This document shows positions 16,416-24,647 of a stretch of DNA of 64,000 nucleotides, one piece after another (position 1 is the first letter of the stretch; the number at the start of each line of letters is the position of its first letter). The stretch comes from Tabrizicola sp. (lineage in GTDB: Bacteria; Pseudomonadota; Alphaproteobacteria; Rhodobacterales; Rhodobacteraceae), in NCBI RefSeq assembly GCF_030694085.1, contig NZ_JAUXZE010000071.1, positions 1-64,000 of the forward strand. Direction: 5' to 3'. The notes under the pieces are model-generated. The model ran no database searches. It was not told the DNA's origin and was given only the letters and a program-made list of their open reading frames with translations. A program made the position numbers and the translations under genes.

Positions 16416-18044
16416 TTGAAGGTCGAACTTTACGAGATGTTGTCCCGGTCGCGGCTCAGCCGCCGCCGGATGCTGCAGGGCACGGCCGCGCTGGGCGCGA
16501 TTGCGGCAATGCCGATGACCGCCCGCATGGCCAGCGCGCAGGACAATGTGCGCGCCGAGATCCTGAAGATCCCCGGCGTTGGCATGGGCAGCCCGACCGA
16601 TGCCGACTGGCAGAAGGTCGGCGAACTGTGCCTGGGTGCCACCAGGGCCAGTGTGGCCGAGGGCGAATTCGCCGGGGTCGAGCTGACCTTCCTGGGTCTT
16701 AACAACCAGAACCTGCACAACTTCCTGTTCCGCGGCTTCCTCAAGCCGTGGGAAGCCTATACCGGCGCCAAGATCAACTGGATCGACCTGGCGCAGGCCG
16801 ACTACAACTCGCGCCTCCAGCAGTCCATCGCCACCGGCACCGTCGACTTCGACATCATCGAGATGGGCGCTCCGTTCGAAGGCGACACCGCCGGCAAGGG
16901 TCTGCTGGACGAGATGCCCGATTGGGTCGCGGCCCAGATCGAGGCGGACGACCTTGTGGGTTACCTGCAACCCCCGGTCGGCACCTGGGACGGCAAGTCC
17001 TACCGGATCACCATCGACGGCGATTGCCACACCTTTTCGTACCGCAAGGACTATTTCGGCGAGGGCGGCATCGGCGGGGCCGAGGTGCCGAAGACCTGGC
17101 AGGAGGTCAACGCGGTCTCGAAGGCGCTTGTCGGCCAGACCGACCCGCTGACCGGCCTGCCGGCGCATGGCTACCTTGACCCGCTGAAGGGCTGGGGCGG
17201 CTTCGGCTTCTACTTCATCGCCAACCGGGCCACCGCTTACGTCAAGCACCCGGACGACCGGGCCTGGCTGTTCGACCCCGACACGATGAAGCCGCGCGTC
17301 AACAACCCGGGCTGGGTCCAGGCGATCCAGGACGTCATGGACCTGATCGCCACGCCTGGCGCCTATCCGGCCGACCAGATCAACGCCGACCCCGGCACCA
17401 CGGCCTTCAGCCAGTTCCTTGCCGGAACGGGTTCGATGCTGATGTGGTGGGGCGACGTGGGGTCGTCCGCGCGGACGTCGGACACCTCGGTCGTGGGCGA
17501 CGTCGTGGGTTTCGGGATCAACCCCGGCTCGACCCGCCGCTACAACTCGGCGGCCGGTGCCTGGGAAGAGACCGCGAACGAAGCGCCGTTGATGGCCTAC
17601 ATCGGCTGGGGCATCTACGTCACCTCCCGCGTTTCGGGCGACGAGAAGAAGCGCAAGGCTGCCTGGTCGGCTGCCGCGCATCTGGGCGGCAAGGACCTGT
17701 CCTTGTGGACGGCTGCCTATCCGTCGGGCTTCCAGCCCTACCGCAACTCGCACTTCCAGTACGAGGAATGGGAAGCCGCCGGCTATGACCGTGACTTCAT
17801 CGAGGACTATCTCGGATCGAACGCCGACAGCTACAACCATCCGAACGCCGCGATCGAGCCGCGGATTCCGGGCATCTTCCAGTACTACTCGGTCGCCGAG
17901 GACGAACTCGCGAAGGGCTTTGCCGGGCAATACGCCGGTGCCCAGGAAACCGCCGATGCGATTGCGGCGGCCTGGGAGAAGATCACCGACCAGATTGGCC
18001 GCGACAACCAGATAGCGCTCTACAAGGCGTCGCTGGGCATGTAA
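16416..18044 (+). CDS. sugar ABC importer substrate-binding protein, Tat-type signal
   Basis: A 542-aa extracellular solute-binding protein, long for its class. The N-terminus has an SRRRMLQG twin-arginine motif (R16-R18), a hydrophobic stretch and ASA before QD at residues 39-43, indicating Tat export of a folded protein. The body has CUT1-like features (FDIIEMGAPFEGDTAGKG, MLMWWGDVGSS). It is divergent from the ABC ATPase/mutarotase/ribokinase operon across a shared palindrome and upstream of the permease pair. The sugar is not evident from sequence. A rho-independent hairpin follows. Confidence 0.85.
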   Translation: MKVELYEMLSRSRLSRRRMLQGTAALGAIAAMPMTARMASAQDNVRAEILKIPGVGMGSPTDADWQKVGELCLGATRASVAEGEFAGVELTFLGLNNQNLHNFLFRGFLKPWEAYTGAKINWIDLAQADYNSRLQQSIATGTVDFDIIEMGAPFEGDTAGKGLLDEMPDWVAAQIEADDLVGYLQPPVGTWDGKSYRITIDGDCHTFSYRKDYFGEGGIGGAEVPKTWQEVNAVSKALVGQTDPLTGLPAHGYLDPLKGWGGFGFYFIANRATAYVKHPDDRAWLFDPDTMKPRVNNPGWVQAIQDVMDLIATPGAYPADQINADPGTTAFSQFLAGTGSMLMWWGDVGSSARTSDTSVVGDVVGFGINPGSTRRYNSAAGAWEETANEAPLMAYIGWGIYVTSRVSGDEKKRKAAWSAAAHLGGKDLSLWTAAYPSGFQPYRNSHFQYEEWEAAGYDRDFIEDYLGSNADSYNHPNAAIEPRIPGIFQYYSVAEDELAKGFAGQYAGAQETADAIAAAWEKITDQIGRDNQIALYKASLGM

Positions 18045-18073
18045 TTCGGCACCTGACCGGACTGAAACGGGGG

Positions 18074-18100
18074 CGCGCCGGGCAACTGGCGCGTCTTTTT
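18074..18100 (+). terminator. rho-independent terminator after the binding-protein gene
   Basis: Stem CGCGCC (18074-18079) / GGCGCG (18088-18093), loop GGGCAACT, then TCTTTTTC. It is placed 30 bases after the stop codon. Confidence 0.75.
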
Positions 18101-18271
18101 CGCACGTTCGCACCACCGCTGGCCGTCGGCGTTGATAGATCCGGTCCCAAACCCGCGGGCGCTGCTGCATCCTTCATATCCGCAGCAGGAAATGGGTCTC
18201 TCCACCTTCGGTTTATTGCCTGCCCCAAGTGCCGCGCTAGGGTATCCACACCAGCCTTGAAGGAGCCTAGT

Positions 18272-18988
18272 ATGTTCGGCCGCAAGCCCAAGATCCAGCC
18301 CACCATCCGCTTCCTGTGCGACCCGCGCGACGATGGCGTGATCGCGCCTCCGATCCCGGCCAAGGACTATCTGCCTGCCTGGTTTCGCCGCCTGCCTGCC
18401 GTGGACCCCGAAAAGGTCTCGGCCACGGACACCGGCCTCACGATCAAGCGCTGCATGCCCTTTCTGGATGCCATGACCACCGGCTGGATCATCCCCTTCG
18501 CGGCCGAAGTTCGGATGACGATCAGCGACACCGGCAGGCACGTTGAAACCGGCTGGGACTTCGACCGTGCGATGGCTTCAGGCCACGGGGCGCATCAGGT
18601 CAAGGGCAGCCCCTGGGGGGACCGCCCGCCCTGCAAGTTCCACAACTTCTGGACCATCGTGACGCCCCCGGGTTGGTCCTGCCTGTTCGTCAGCCCGTTG
18701 AACCGCCCGAACGGGTTGTTCGAGGTGGCGGCCGGCGTGGTCGATACCGATACCTACACCGCGCCGGTGCACTTTCCGTTCTTCGCCACGGGGCCGGACG
18801 GGCTGCATGTCATCGAAAAGGGATCTCCGCTGATCCAGGTCATCCCCTTCCGCCGCGACAGCACCGAGCTTTCCGCCGAGATCGGCCCAGAGACGGCCGG
18901 GGACAGCACCGCGCGCGACCGGGTCAATCGCAACACGCGGGCAGGGACCGGATGGTATCGGACCGACGCCCGCGCCCCGCGCAAGTAG
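18272..18988 (+). CDS. conserved hypothetical protein, phage-like family
   Basis: A 238-aa soluble protein starting MFGRKPKIQPTIRFLC. The ATG at 18272 is chosen because AAGGAG lies 7 bases upstream; a TTG five codons earlier overlaps that SD. Blocks such as NFWTIVTPPGWSCLFVSPLN and GVVDTDTYTAPVHFPFFAT resemble an uncharacterised family I remember from marine phages and Rhodobacteraceae (possibly DUF6065, not certain). There are no membrane segments. It sits between the binding-protein gene and a convergent serine/asparagine-repeat gene and has no clear link to the sugar system. Confidence 0.6.
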   Translation: MFGRKPKIQPTIRFLCDPRDDGVIAPPIPAKDYLPAWFRRLPAVDPEKVSATDTGLTIKRCMPFLDAMTTGWIIPFAAEVRMTISDTGRHVETGWDFDRAMASGHGAHQVKGSPWGDRPPCKFHNFWTIVTPPGWSCLFVSPLNRPNGLFEVAAGVVDTDTYTAPVHFPFFATGPDGLHVIEKGSPLIQVIPFRRDSTELSAEIGPETAGDSTARDRVNRNTRAGTGWYRTDARAPRK

Positions 18989-19060
18989 CCGCGCCAGCAA
19001 ACGAAAAGGCCACCCCGGCAAAGGGCGGCCTTCCCACTGAATCACGGATGCGCCTGCCGC

Positions 19061-19282
19061 TCAGTCGTCGTCCGAGTCGCTGTCCGAGTTCGAATTCGAG
19101 TTGCTGTTCGAGCTGGAATTCGAGCTGGAGTTGCTGTTGCTGTTGCTGTTGCTGTTCGAGTTCGAGTTCGAGTTCGAGTTGGAATTGCTGTTGGTGTTGG
19201 AGTTGGAGTTGGAGTTGGTGTTGGAGTTGGAATTGCTGTTGGAGTTCGAACTGGAGTTCGAGTTCGAATTGCTGCTCGACTC
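19061..19282. repeat. hexanucleotide repeat tract coding for (SN)n
   Basis: About 220 bases of tandem units such as GAGTTC, GAGTTG, GAGTTGGA and TTGCTG on the plus strand. On the minus strand they encode Ser-Asn dipeptides with mixed codons (AAC/AAT, TCG/TCC/AGC). The mixed codons argue for selection on the protein, but the tract is still prone to slippage. Confidence 0.8.
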
Positions 19283-19531
19283 CTTCACCCAGACCCACTT
19301 CCCGTCGCGCTTCACCCGCTTCCATTTTCCGTCATCTTGGACGGTCACGACCTGGGCCTGCGGGTCCGCCGTGCCCGGCGAATAGCTTTTCGCGCGGAAA
19401 TCGATCGCGCGGTCTGTGGCCGCCTTTGCTGCAGGCTGCAGCTTCACGGCAGGTGCGCCGGCCAAAGCGGTCCCGGCAGCGCCTGTAAGGCTCATGCCAA
19501 GCGCGGCGATCATGGTGACGATCTTCTTCAT
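19061..19531 (-). CDS. secreted protein with a long Ser-Asn dipeptide repeat
   Basis: A 156-aa protein. A Sec signal peptide occupies residues 1-24 ([23 protein letters not shown]). The next 60 residues include the short motif [19 protein letters not shown]. From about residue 85 to the end the protein is almost only Ser and Asn (SN repeated, some T), closing in SDSDSDDD. The tail is probably disordered and acts as a flexible or adhesive extension. The coding DNA is an imperfect tandem repeat of a 6-base unit. Function unknown; the opening is divergent from the permease operon. Confidence 0.7.
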   Translation of the reverse strand: MKKIVTMIAALGMSLTGAAGTALAGAPAVKLQPAAKAATDRAIDFRAKSYSPGTADPQAQVVTVQDDGKWKRVKRDGKWVWVKESSSNSNSNSSSNSNSNSNSNTNSNSNSNTNSNSNSNSNSNSNSNSNSNSNSSSNSSSNSNSNSNSDSDSDDD

Positions 19532-19589
19532 CGTGGTCTCCTCGTCTGGGTTTCAGATGAGATCAGGGTAGGGCGTGGGGTAGGGCTGT

Positions 19590-19657
19590 CCATAAACTCA
19601 GGCGAGGCCGCCATGAACCTGAGGCCGAATAGGCCGCCATAAACCCAGGTTTATGGC
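19590..19657. repeat. threefold CCATAAAC-type repeat with a 22-bp palindrome
   Basis: Three related units, CCATAAACTCAGG (19590), CCATGAACCTGAGG (19611) and CCATAAACCCAGG (19637). The last is part of a perfect palindrome (GCCATAAACC, CA, GGTTTATGGC at 19636-19657). It lies in the divergent gap between the Ser-Asn repeat gene and the permease operon and may be a multi-site operator. Confidence 0.45.
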
Positions 19658-19688
19658 CATCCTTTCCCGACGTGGACCCATTTCCCGC

Positions 19689-19722
19689 TTGCACCAAGGG
19701 CACTCACAGCTAACATGCTAGT
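19689..19722 (+). promoter_or_regulatory. promoter with GntR-type operator, probably leaderless
   Basis: -35 TTGCAC (19689-19694), 16-base spacer, -10 TAACAT (19711-19716), then six bases to the ATG at 19723. No Shine-Dalgarno is present. The palindrome CTAACATGCTAG (19710-19721), a variant of the GntR operator, covers the -10. The gene for the GntR regulator has the same layout. Confidence 0.6.
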
Positions 19723-20826
19723 ATGAGCGGCAATGACCAACTTCACGTCGTCACTTCGGACGAGATCAGTGACAGCCGGAGGCGCTTTGGCGGCCTTCTG
19801 GTCTGGGGAGCGGCCGGCCTCATGGCGCTGGTCGCGCTGGCGCAGGCGGCGCAGATACTCGGGTGGCGCGACTTCGGCTTCACCAACTGGCGGCCGACGC
19901 TGTATGCCTACTGCCTCTGGGCGACGGCACTTTGCTGGGCGCAGGTTATCACCCGGGGCGAACACGGCAAGCGCACGCTTTTCGTACTGCCCGCCGCGCT
20001 GTTTGTCATCTCGCTGACCGTCTTCCCGCTGCTTTTTGGCCTGATCATCGCGTTTTCAAGCTGGAACCTCTCCAGCCTTGATGGTCGGCAGTTCAATGGT
20101 GTGGACAACCTGGTCCAGATGTGGGGCGACGCGTTCTACTGGAATGCACTTGGCAACATGGTCATCTATGTCGCTGCGATCCTTGTGGAATATGCAATTG
20201 CCTTCGGCCTTGCGCTGATCCTTGCCGGGCAGATCCGCGCCCGGAAATTCTGGCGTGTGGCCTTCCTGATGCCGCTGATGCTGTCGCCCGTGGCCGTAAG
20301 CTGGATGGTCGGCAAGTCGATGCTGGAGGCCCGCTTCGGCCCGCTTGCCCGACTGGCGCGCGCCTTGGGTGTGGATAACCCCAGCTTCTTCGAAAGCCCC
20401 TGGATGGCGAAGCTGACCATCATGGTTCTGGACGCGTGGACCTTCATCCCCTTCATGATGATCATGCTGCTGGCGGGCTTGCAGGCGATCCCGAAAGAGC
20501 TGCAGGAGGCCAGCAAGGTCGACGGTGCCACCGGCTGGAAAAGCTTTTGGGAGATCACCTTTCCCCTGATGTTGCCGGTTTCGGTCACCGCGATCCTGAT
20601 CCGTATCATCTTCAAGCTGAAGCTGGCGGACATCGTCATCAACGTCACCTCGGGCGGCCCCGGGGGGGCGACGGATACCGTCACCAGCTTCATCTTTCGC
20701 GAATATCGAGAACGGTCGAACGTCGGCTACGGGACGATGCTGGCAATGGTCTACCTGGTGCTGATCGTCATCGCGATGACCTTCCTGATGAAGTTCGCCA
20801 ACCGCCTCACGCGGCCCAGGACCTGA
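19723..20826 (+). CDS. CUT1 sugar ABC importer permease (MalF type)
   Basis: A 367-aa inner-membrane permease. An extra N-terminal pair of hydrophobic segments (about residues 25-75) precedes the usual six-helix core that starts near FVLPAALFVISLTVFPLLFG. The EAA loop is ELQEASKVDGATGWKSFWEITFPLM. The ATG lies directly after the operator with no SD, so the mRNA is probably leaderless. It is followed after 10 bases by the partner permease and then a FucU-like gene. It should work with the ATPase at 15072 and the binding protein at 16416. Confidence 0.88.
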   Translation: MSGNDQLHVVTSDEISDSRRRFGGLLVWGAAGLMALVALAQAAQILGWRDFGFTNWRPTLYAYCLWATALCWAQVITRGEHGKRTLFVLPAALFVISLTVFPLLFGLIIAFSSWNLSSLDGRQFNGVDNLVQMWGDAFYWNALGNMVIYVAAILVEYAIAFGLALILAGQIRARKFWRVAFLMPLMLSPVAVSWMVGKSMLEARFGPLARLARALGVDNPSFFESPWMAKLTIMVLDAWTFIPFMMIMLLAGLQAIPKELQEASKVDGATGWKSFWEITFPLMLPVSVTAILIRIIFKLKLADIVINVTSGGPGGATDTVTSFIFREYRERSNVGYGTMLAMVYLVLIVIAMTFLMKFANRLTRPRT

Positions 20827-20836
20827 TGGGAATCCC

Positions 20837-21802
20837 ATGACTGAAACACCCGTCCAGATCTTCCGCGACAGCGAGGCCGACCGCGGCTTCCGCATGAAGT
20901 GGTGGGCCAGCCGCGTCGCGATCTATGGTGTTCTGGTCTTCTGGGCGGTGATCTGCCTGTTCCCGATCTACTGGACCGCGACGACCAGCTTCAAGATGGC
21001 CCCGAACGTGATGCAGGGCCAGATGATCCCCTTTCCGCCAGCCTGGACACCCGAGGGGGACTGGGCAAAGTCGCTGTTCTATGCGCCAAAGTGGAAAGGC
21101 TGGGAGTCCATCGGCCTGTCCCCGCAGACCCTGCAACAGGAAAGCACGGTCCGGGCCGAGTTCTTGAAGCGGTTCGCGAATTCGGCCATCGTGGCGCTGG
21201 TCTCCTCGACGTTGGCGGTCGTGCTGGGGGCGATGGCGGCCTATGGGCTGTCGCGGTTCCGCTACAAGTTCGGCTGGATGAAGAACGACGACATCCTGTT
21301 CTTCTTCCTGTCGCAGTTGATCCTGCCGCCTGTCGTGCTCGCCCTGCCGTTCCTGGTTCTCTACAAGGAACTGGCGCTGCTGGATACGCGGATCGGGCTG
21401 ATCCTTCTCTACACGCTGTCGGTCCTGCCCATCGTCATCTGGATCATGAAGGACCAGTTCGAGACGATCCCGACCGAGCTGGAGGAAGCGGCTCTGGTCG
21501 ACGGGCTGTCGATCTGGGGGGCGTTCCTGACGATCATCGTTCCCATCGCGCTGCCGGGGATGGTGGCGGCCTTCATCCTGAGCCTCGTCCTGACCTGGAA
21601 CGAGTATTTCTTCGCGGCCCTTCTGACCTCGACCCACGCGAACACCCTGCCGGTGATGGTGGCAAGCCAGACCGGCAGCCAGGGGATCAACTGGTGGTCG
21701 ATGGCGGCCCTGTCCTTTGCCGCGATCCTGCCCTTGATCGTGATCGGGATCGTGTTGGAGCGGTTCATCATCAAGGGGATGGCGGCGGGGGCGGTCAAGT
21801 AG
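20837..21802 (+). CDS. CUT1 sugar ABC importer permease (MalG type)
   Basis: A 321-aa permease with six membrane segments and the EAA loop ELEEAALVDGLSIWGAFLTIIVPIALPG. A long periplasmic insertion (about residues 60-115, including a PPAWTPEGDW segment) lies between helices 1 and 2. The C-terminus ends ERFIIKGMAAGAVK as in MalG-type proteins. It completes the transmembrane pair with the upstream gene. Confidence 0.9.
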   Translation: MTETPVQIFRDSEADRGFRMKWWASRVAIYGVLVFWAVICLFPIYWTATTSFKMAPNVMQGQMIPFPPAWTPEGDWAKSLFYAPKWKGWESIGLSPQTLQQESTVRAEFLKRFANSAIVALVSSTLAVVLGAMAAYGLSRFRYKFGWMKNDDILFFFLSQLILPPVVLALPFLVLYKELALLDTRIGLILLYTLSVLPIVIWIMKDQFETIPTELEEAALVDGLSIWGAFLTIIVPIALPGMVAAFILSLVLTWNEYFFAALLTSTHANTLPVMVASQTGSQGINWWSMAALSFAAILPLIVIGIVLERFIIKGMAAGAVK

Positions 21803-21888
21803 TGTCCACGGTGGACAAACTTTGGAAATCCTTCTGAAACAATGGCTTGGGATTTCTTGTTAGGGATTTCTTCAGATTTGGAGACAGC

Positions 21889-22344
21889 GTGCTGAAAGGG
21901 ATCGACCAGCGGCTTTCGGCCGAAATCGTGCATGTCCTGATGCTGATGGGGCATGGTGACGATCTGGTGATCTGCGACGTGAACCATCCGGCGGCGACCA
22001 TTGCGGCCGAGACGACCTATGGTCGCCTGATCGACATGGCGGGCTGTGATATCCCGACCGCCGCAAAGGCGATCCTGACGCTGATGCCGCTTGACAGCTT
22101 CGTTCCGGCCCCGGTCAGCCGGATGCAGATGGTGGGCAACCCGGAGGGCCAGGTGCCGATCTTTGCCCGCATGCAAACGGTGGTCGATCAGGCCGAGGGC
22201 CGCCCGGTGACCATCGAGGCCTTGGAGCGGTTCGACTTCTACGCCGCCGCCAAAAGGGCTTTCGCGATCATCCGCACGGCGGATTCAGGCCCCTACGGCT
22301 GCTTCATCCTGAAGAAGGGCGTGGTGGACCTGGCAGAACTGTAG
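21889..22344 (+). CDS. RbsD/FucU-family sugar mutarotase (FucU-like), second copy
   Basis: A 151-aa protein beginning with GTG at 21889 (read MLKGIDQRLSAEIVHVLMLMGHGD), with GGAGA five bases upstream. The frame is open 14 codons further up but the family starts here. MGHGDDLVICDVNHPA and RFDFYAAAKRAFAIIRTA, then YGCFILKKGV follow the FucU pattern. It is only moderately similar to the copy at 14608, so the two may serve different anomers or sugars. It is the last gene after the two permeases. Confidence 0.85.
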   Translation: MLKGIDQRLSAEIVHVLMLMGHGDDLVICDVNHPAATIAAETTYGRLIDMAGCDIPTAAKAILTLMPLDSFVPAPVSRMQMVGNPEGQVPIFARMQTVVDQAEGRPVTIEALERFDFYAAAKRAFAIIRTADSGPYGCFILKKGVVDLAEL

Positions 22345-22355
22345 GATGGGCGGAC

Positions 22356-22420
22356 GCCTCCTCGTGCGCCTTCGGCTTCTCGTCGGAGGGTCAGCGAGGA
22401 GTGACGAAGTCATCGACGAG
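22356..22420. repeat. REP-like bidirectional terminator, copy 1
   Basis: A 31-base core (22356-22386, GCCTCCTCGTGCGCC then TTCGGCTTCTCGTCGG) is identical to bases 27660-27690. Downstream complements CGAGGAG and TCGACGAG can pair with CTCCTCG and CTCGTCGG. It separates two convergent genes. Confidence 0.65.
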
Positions 22421-22437
22421 CGGGTTCGGGTGACGCG

Positions 22438-23175
22438 TCAGCCCAGACCCAGCACCTGCCGCATATGGGCCAGCGCGATCTGGACGCCGCGTTCCCCCAG
22501 CTCGGTAGAGGCTTGCCCCGCATCCTCGGTGTACCAATGGCCGCCATCCCCGGCGCGGGCGATGTCCACCGTATCGGGTGCCAGCGCCTGCATCAGCGCC
22601 GTCTCACCCTGTCCGGCGTGGTCAAACGGAAAGTCCGCGCCCTTGGGGAATAGGGGGTGGATCTGTATCCAGTTGAACGGGTCCGCCCCTTCCGCCTGCT
22701 GTGCGTAGTAATCCTGCATCCCCCGGTCGCCCCACCAGCCGGGGCCGCGCGTCGCCTCCAGAAACCGCATGATCGCGTTGCGGCCCGCGAGGCGGAAGGC
22801 GAGGTCGGTGGGCATCCCCTGGTCGAAACCTTCGGTCTGGTGGTGGATCACGCCGCGGATGTTGCGGAAGCCCGCGTTCAGAAGCGCGGTGAACAGCGCC
22901 TCGGCCAAGGGGACTATTGCCCCGGCGTCGATGTGGAGAGTCCCGGTCCCCTCTGGCCCCGCGACGGCGTGAGAAGCCGCGCCATATGCGAAGGGCGGCA
23001 GGGTGATGATTGCGTCGCCCAGCCGGGCGAGGACTTCGGTCACGGCGAGTAGGTCCACTCCGGCGGGCAGGTGCTGGCCATGATACTCCATGACGCCGAT
23101 GGGCAGGACAACGGGGGTGTTCGCCGCGATGGCCGCTTGCAGCTGGTGCGGACGCAGGCGGGCGAACTCGGTCAC
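22438..23175 (-). CDS. creatininase-family protein, divergent
   Basis: A 245-aa protein from GTG at 23175, which overlaps the TGA of the kinase gene (GTGA coupling); the frame is open further upstream to 23223. The creatininase fold shows in VVLPIGVMEYHGQHLPAGVD, close to the family pattern ending E/H-G-x-H-L-P. The usual NGHGGN motif is replaced by IHHQTEG, so the active site differs. Relatives include creatininase and several amide or ring-opening hydrolases. It is the last gene of an operon with SgcQ-like, SgcX-like and FGGY-kinase genes. Substrate unknown. Confidence 0.7.
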   Translation of the reverse strand: MTEFARLRPHQLQAAIAANTPVVLPIGVMEYHGQHLPAGVDLLAVTEVLARLGDAIITLPPFAYGAASHAVAGPEGTGTLHIDAGAIVPLAEALFTALLNAGFRNIRGVIHHQTEGFDQGMPTDLAFRLAGRNAIMRFLEATRGPGWWGDRGMQDYYAQQAEGADPFNWIQIHPLFPKGADFPFDHAGQGETALMQALAPDTVDIARAGDGGHWYTEDAGQASTELGERGVQIALAHMRQVLGLG

Positions 23176-24647
23176 GGCAGAGCCTGCATCAGGTCGCGGG
23201 TCTGCGAGTAAAGGCGCTTCCATAGGTGGTATTGGGCGGTGTAGGCCGGGACGGCTTCCGGCTGGACGGTCGTAGCGTTAGGGTTCCAGGTCTGGATGTC
23301 CTGCGGTTGCACGGCCCCGATGGCGAGCGCCGCAAGGAAGGCGTCGCCATAGCTGGCCCCGATGGTCTTTTCGCAAACGTGCTGCGCCACGCCGCCGAAA
23401 TCCGAGGTCGCCTGCAGCCAAAGCTGGTTCTTCGTGCCCCCGCCGACGGCGAGGACGCGGGCGGGGGACGCGCCAACTTCGGCATAGGTTTCCAGCACAT
23501 GCGCGGTGCCTGCGGCGATGCCTTCGCAGACGGCGCGGAACATGTCGGCGCGGGTGTGGGTGAGGTTCAGGCCAAAGAAGGCTCCGCGGGCGTGGGGGTC
23601 GTGGATGGGCGTGCGCTCACCGGAGAAATAGGGCAGGCAGAGGAGGCCCTTGGCGCCTTTGGGGCTTGTTGTCGCTTCGGTGACGAGAGCGGCAAAGTCG
23701 GTGTCGCGCGCCAGCTGGTCGCGGAACCAGTGGGTCAGCGTGCCGCTGGTCGCCAGCCCCGCCATCGAGGCGTGGGTGCCGGGAAAAAGCCAAGGCGCAT
23801 ACCACAGGCGCGGGTCGCGGACCGGCTGGCCAGTGACCTGGATGATGAAGATGGTCGAGCCATACATCAGCATCATCTCGCCGGGAGCTTGGACGCCGAC
23901 GCTGACCGCCTCGCTTGCGGCGTCGATGGTGCCGCAGGTGACGGGGGTGCCTTCCGTCAGGCCGGTTTCCCGCGCGGCGGCGGCGGTGACGTGGCCGGCA
24001 ATTTCGGTGGACCACATCAGTTTCGGCAGCTTGTCGAGCGGGATGATCTCGGGCGCGAGGTCGGTGGTCCAGTCCTGCGTGGTGACATCGTAGAGCGGCG
24101 AGAAGTTCGCGGCGGTGTAGTGGTCGATGACGTATGCGCCGGTCAGCTTCCAGGTCAGGTAGCTGGTCGAGGTGAGGACCATCGCGGTCTGGGCATGGAG
24201 GTCGGGGTGGGTGTCCTTGAGCCACAGGATCTTGGGCCCGACGGATTGCGAGGTGAGCGCGTTGCCGCAGCGTTGGTGAATGGTCGCCTCGCCGATCCGG
24301 GCGTTGAGCGCGGCGATCTGGTCCGTGGCGCGGGTGTCGACGCCGTAGAGGACGCCGTTCATCAGCGGTTTGCCCGCGCTGTCGACGGGCAGCATGCAGG
24401 GGCCGATGGCCGAGGCGGCGACGGCCTTGATGTCCTTGGGGTTCAGGCCGGACTGGGACAGGAGCGCCCTGGTGATGTGGACGAAGTCGCCCCACCAGTC
24501 CTCCTCGGCCCGGTGTTCGGCCCACCCGGCGCGGGGGACGATCATCTTGTGCGGGCGGCTGGCCTGCGCGGTGATGCGGCCCTGGGCGTCGACGAGGACG
24601 CCTTTGGATTCGAAGGTGCCGATGTCGATTCCTAAAGTTTGGGTCAT
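23172..24647 (-). CDS. FGGY-family carbohydrate kinase
   Basis: A 491-aa ATP-dependent sugar kinase. The N-terminal phosphate loop is GIDIGTFESKGVLVD. The catalytic Asp is in CGTIDAASEAVSVG, and the adenosine-binding motif is VLAVGGGTKNQLWLQAT near residue 395. Length and motifs resemble xylulokinase and related ketose or polyol kinases. It overlaps the M42 gene upstream and the creatininase-like gene downstream by 4 bases each, so it is part of one tightly coupled operon. The exact sugar is unknown; L-fuculose or another ketose is possible given the fucose-type neighbours. Confidence 0.88.
   Translation of the reverse strand: MTQTLGIDIGTFESKGVLVDAQGRITAQASRPHKMIVPRAGWAEHRAEEDWWGDFVHITRALLSQSGLNPKDIKAVAASAIGPCMLPVDSAGKPLMNGVLYGVDTRATDQIAALNARIGEATIHQRCGNALTSQSVGPKILWLKDTHPDLHAQTAMVLTSTSYLTWKLTGAYVIDHYTAANFSPLYDVTTQDWTTDLAPEIIPLDKLPKLMWSTEIAGHVTAAAARETGLTEGTPVTCGTIDAASEAVSVGVQAPGEMMLMYGSTIFIIQVTGQPVRDPRLWYAPWLFPGTHASMAGLATSGTLTHWFRDQLARDTDFAALVTEATTSPKGAKGLLCLPYFSGERTPIHDPHARGAFFGLNLTHTRADMFRAVCEGIAAGTAHVLETYAEVGASPARVLAVGGGTKNQLWLQATSDFGGVAQHVCEKTIGASYGDAFLAALAIGAVQPQDIQTWNPNATTVQPEAVPAYTAQYHLWKRLYSQTRDLMQALP

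Noticed and set aside
16206..18170. 654-aa open frame on the minus strand
   Set aside because: It is antisense to the substrate-binding protein gene, is low in recognisable motifs, and arises from GC-rich third-position bias.
19061..19282. CRISPR-like tandem repeat
   Set aside because: The units are 6-9 bases with no spacers and lie in frame within a Ser-Asn coding tract.
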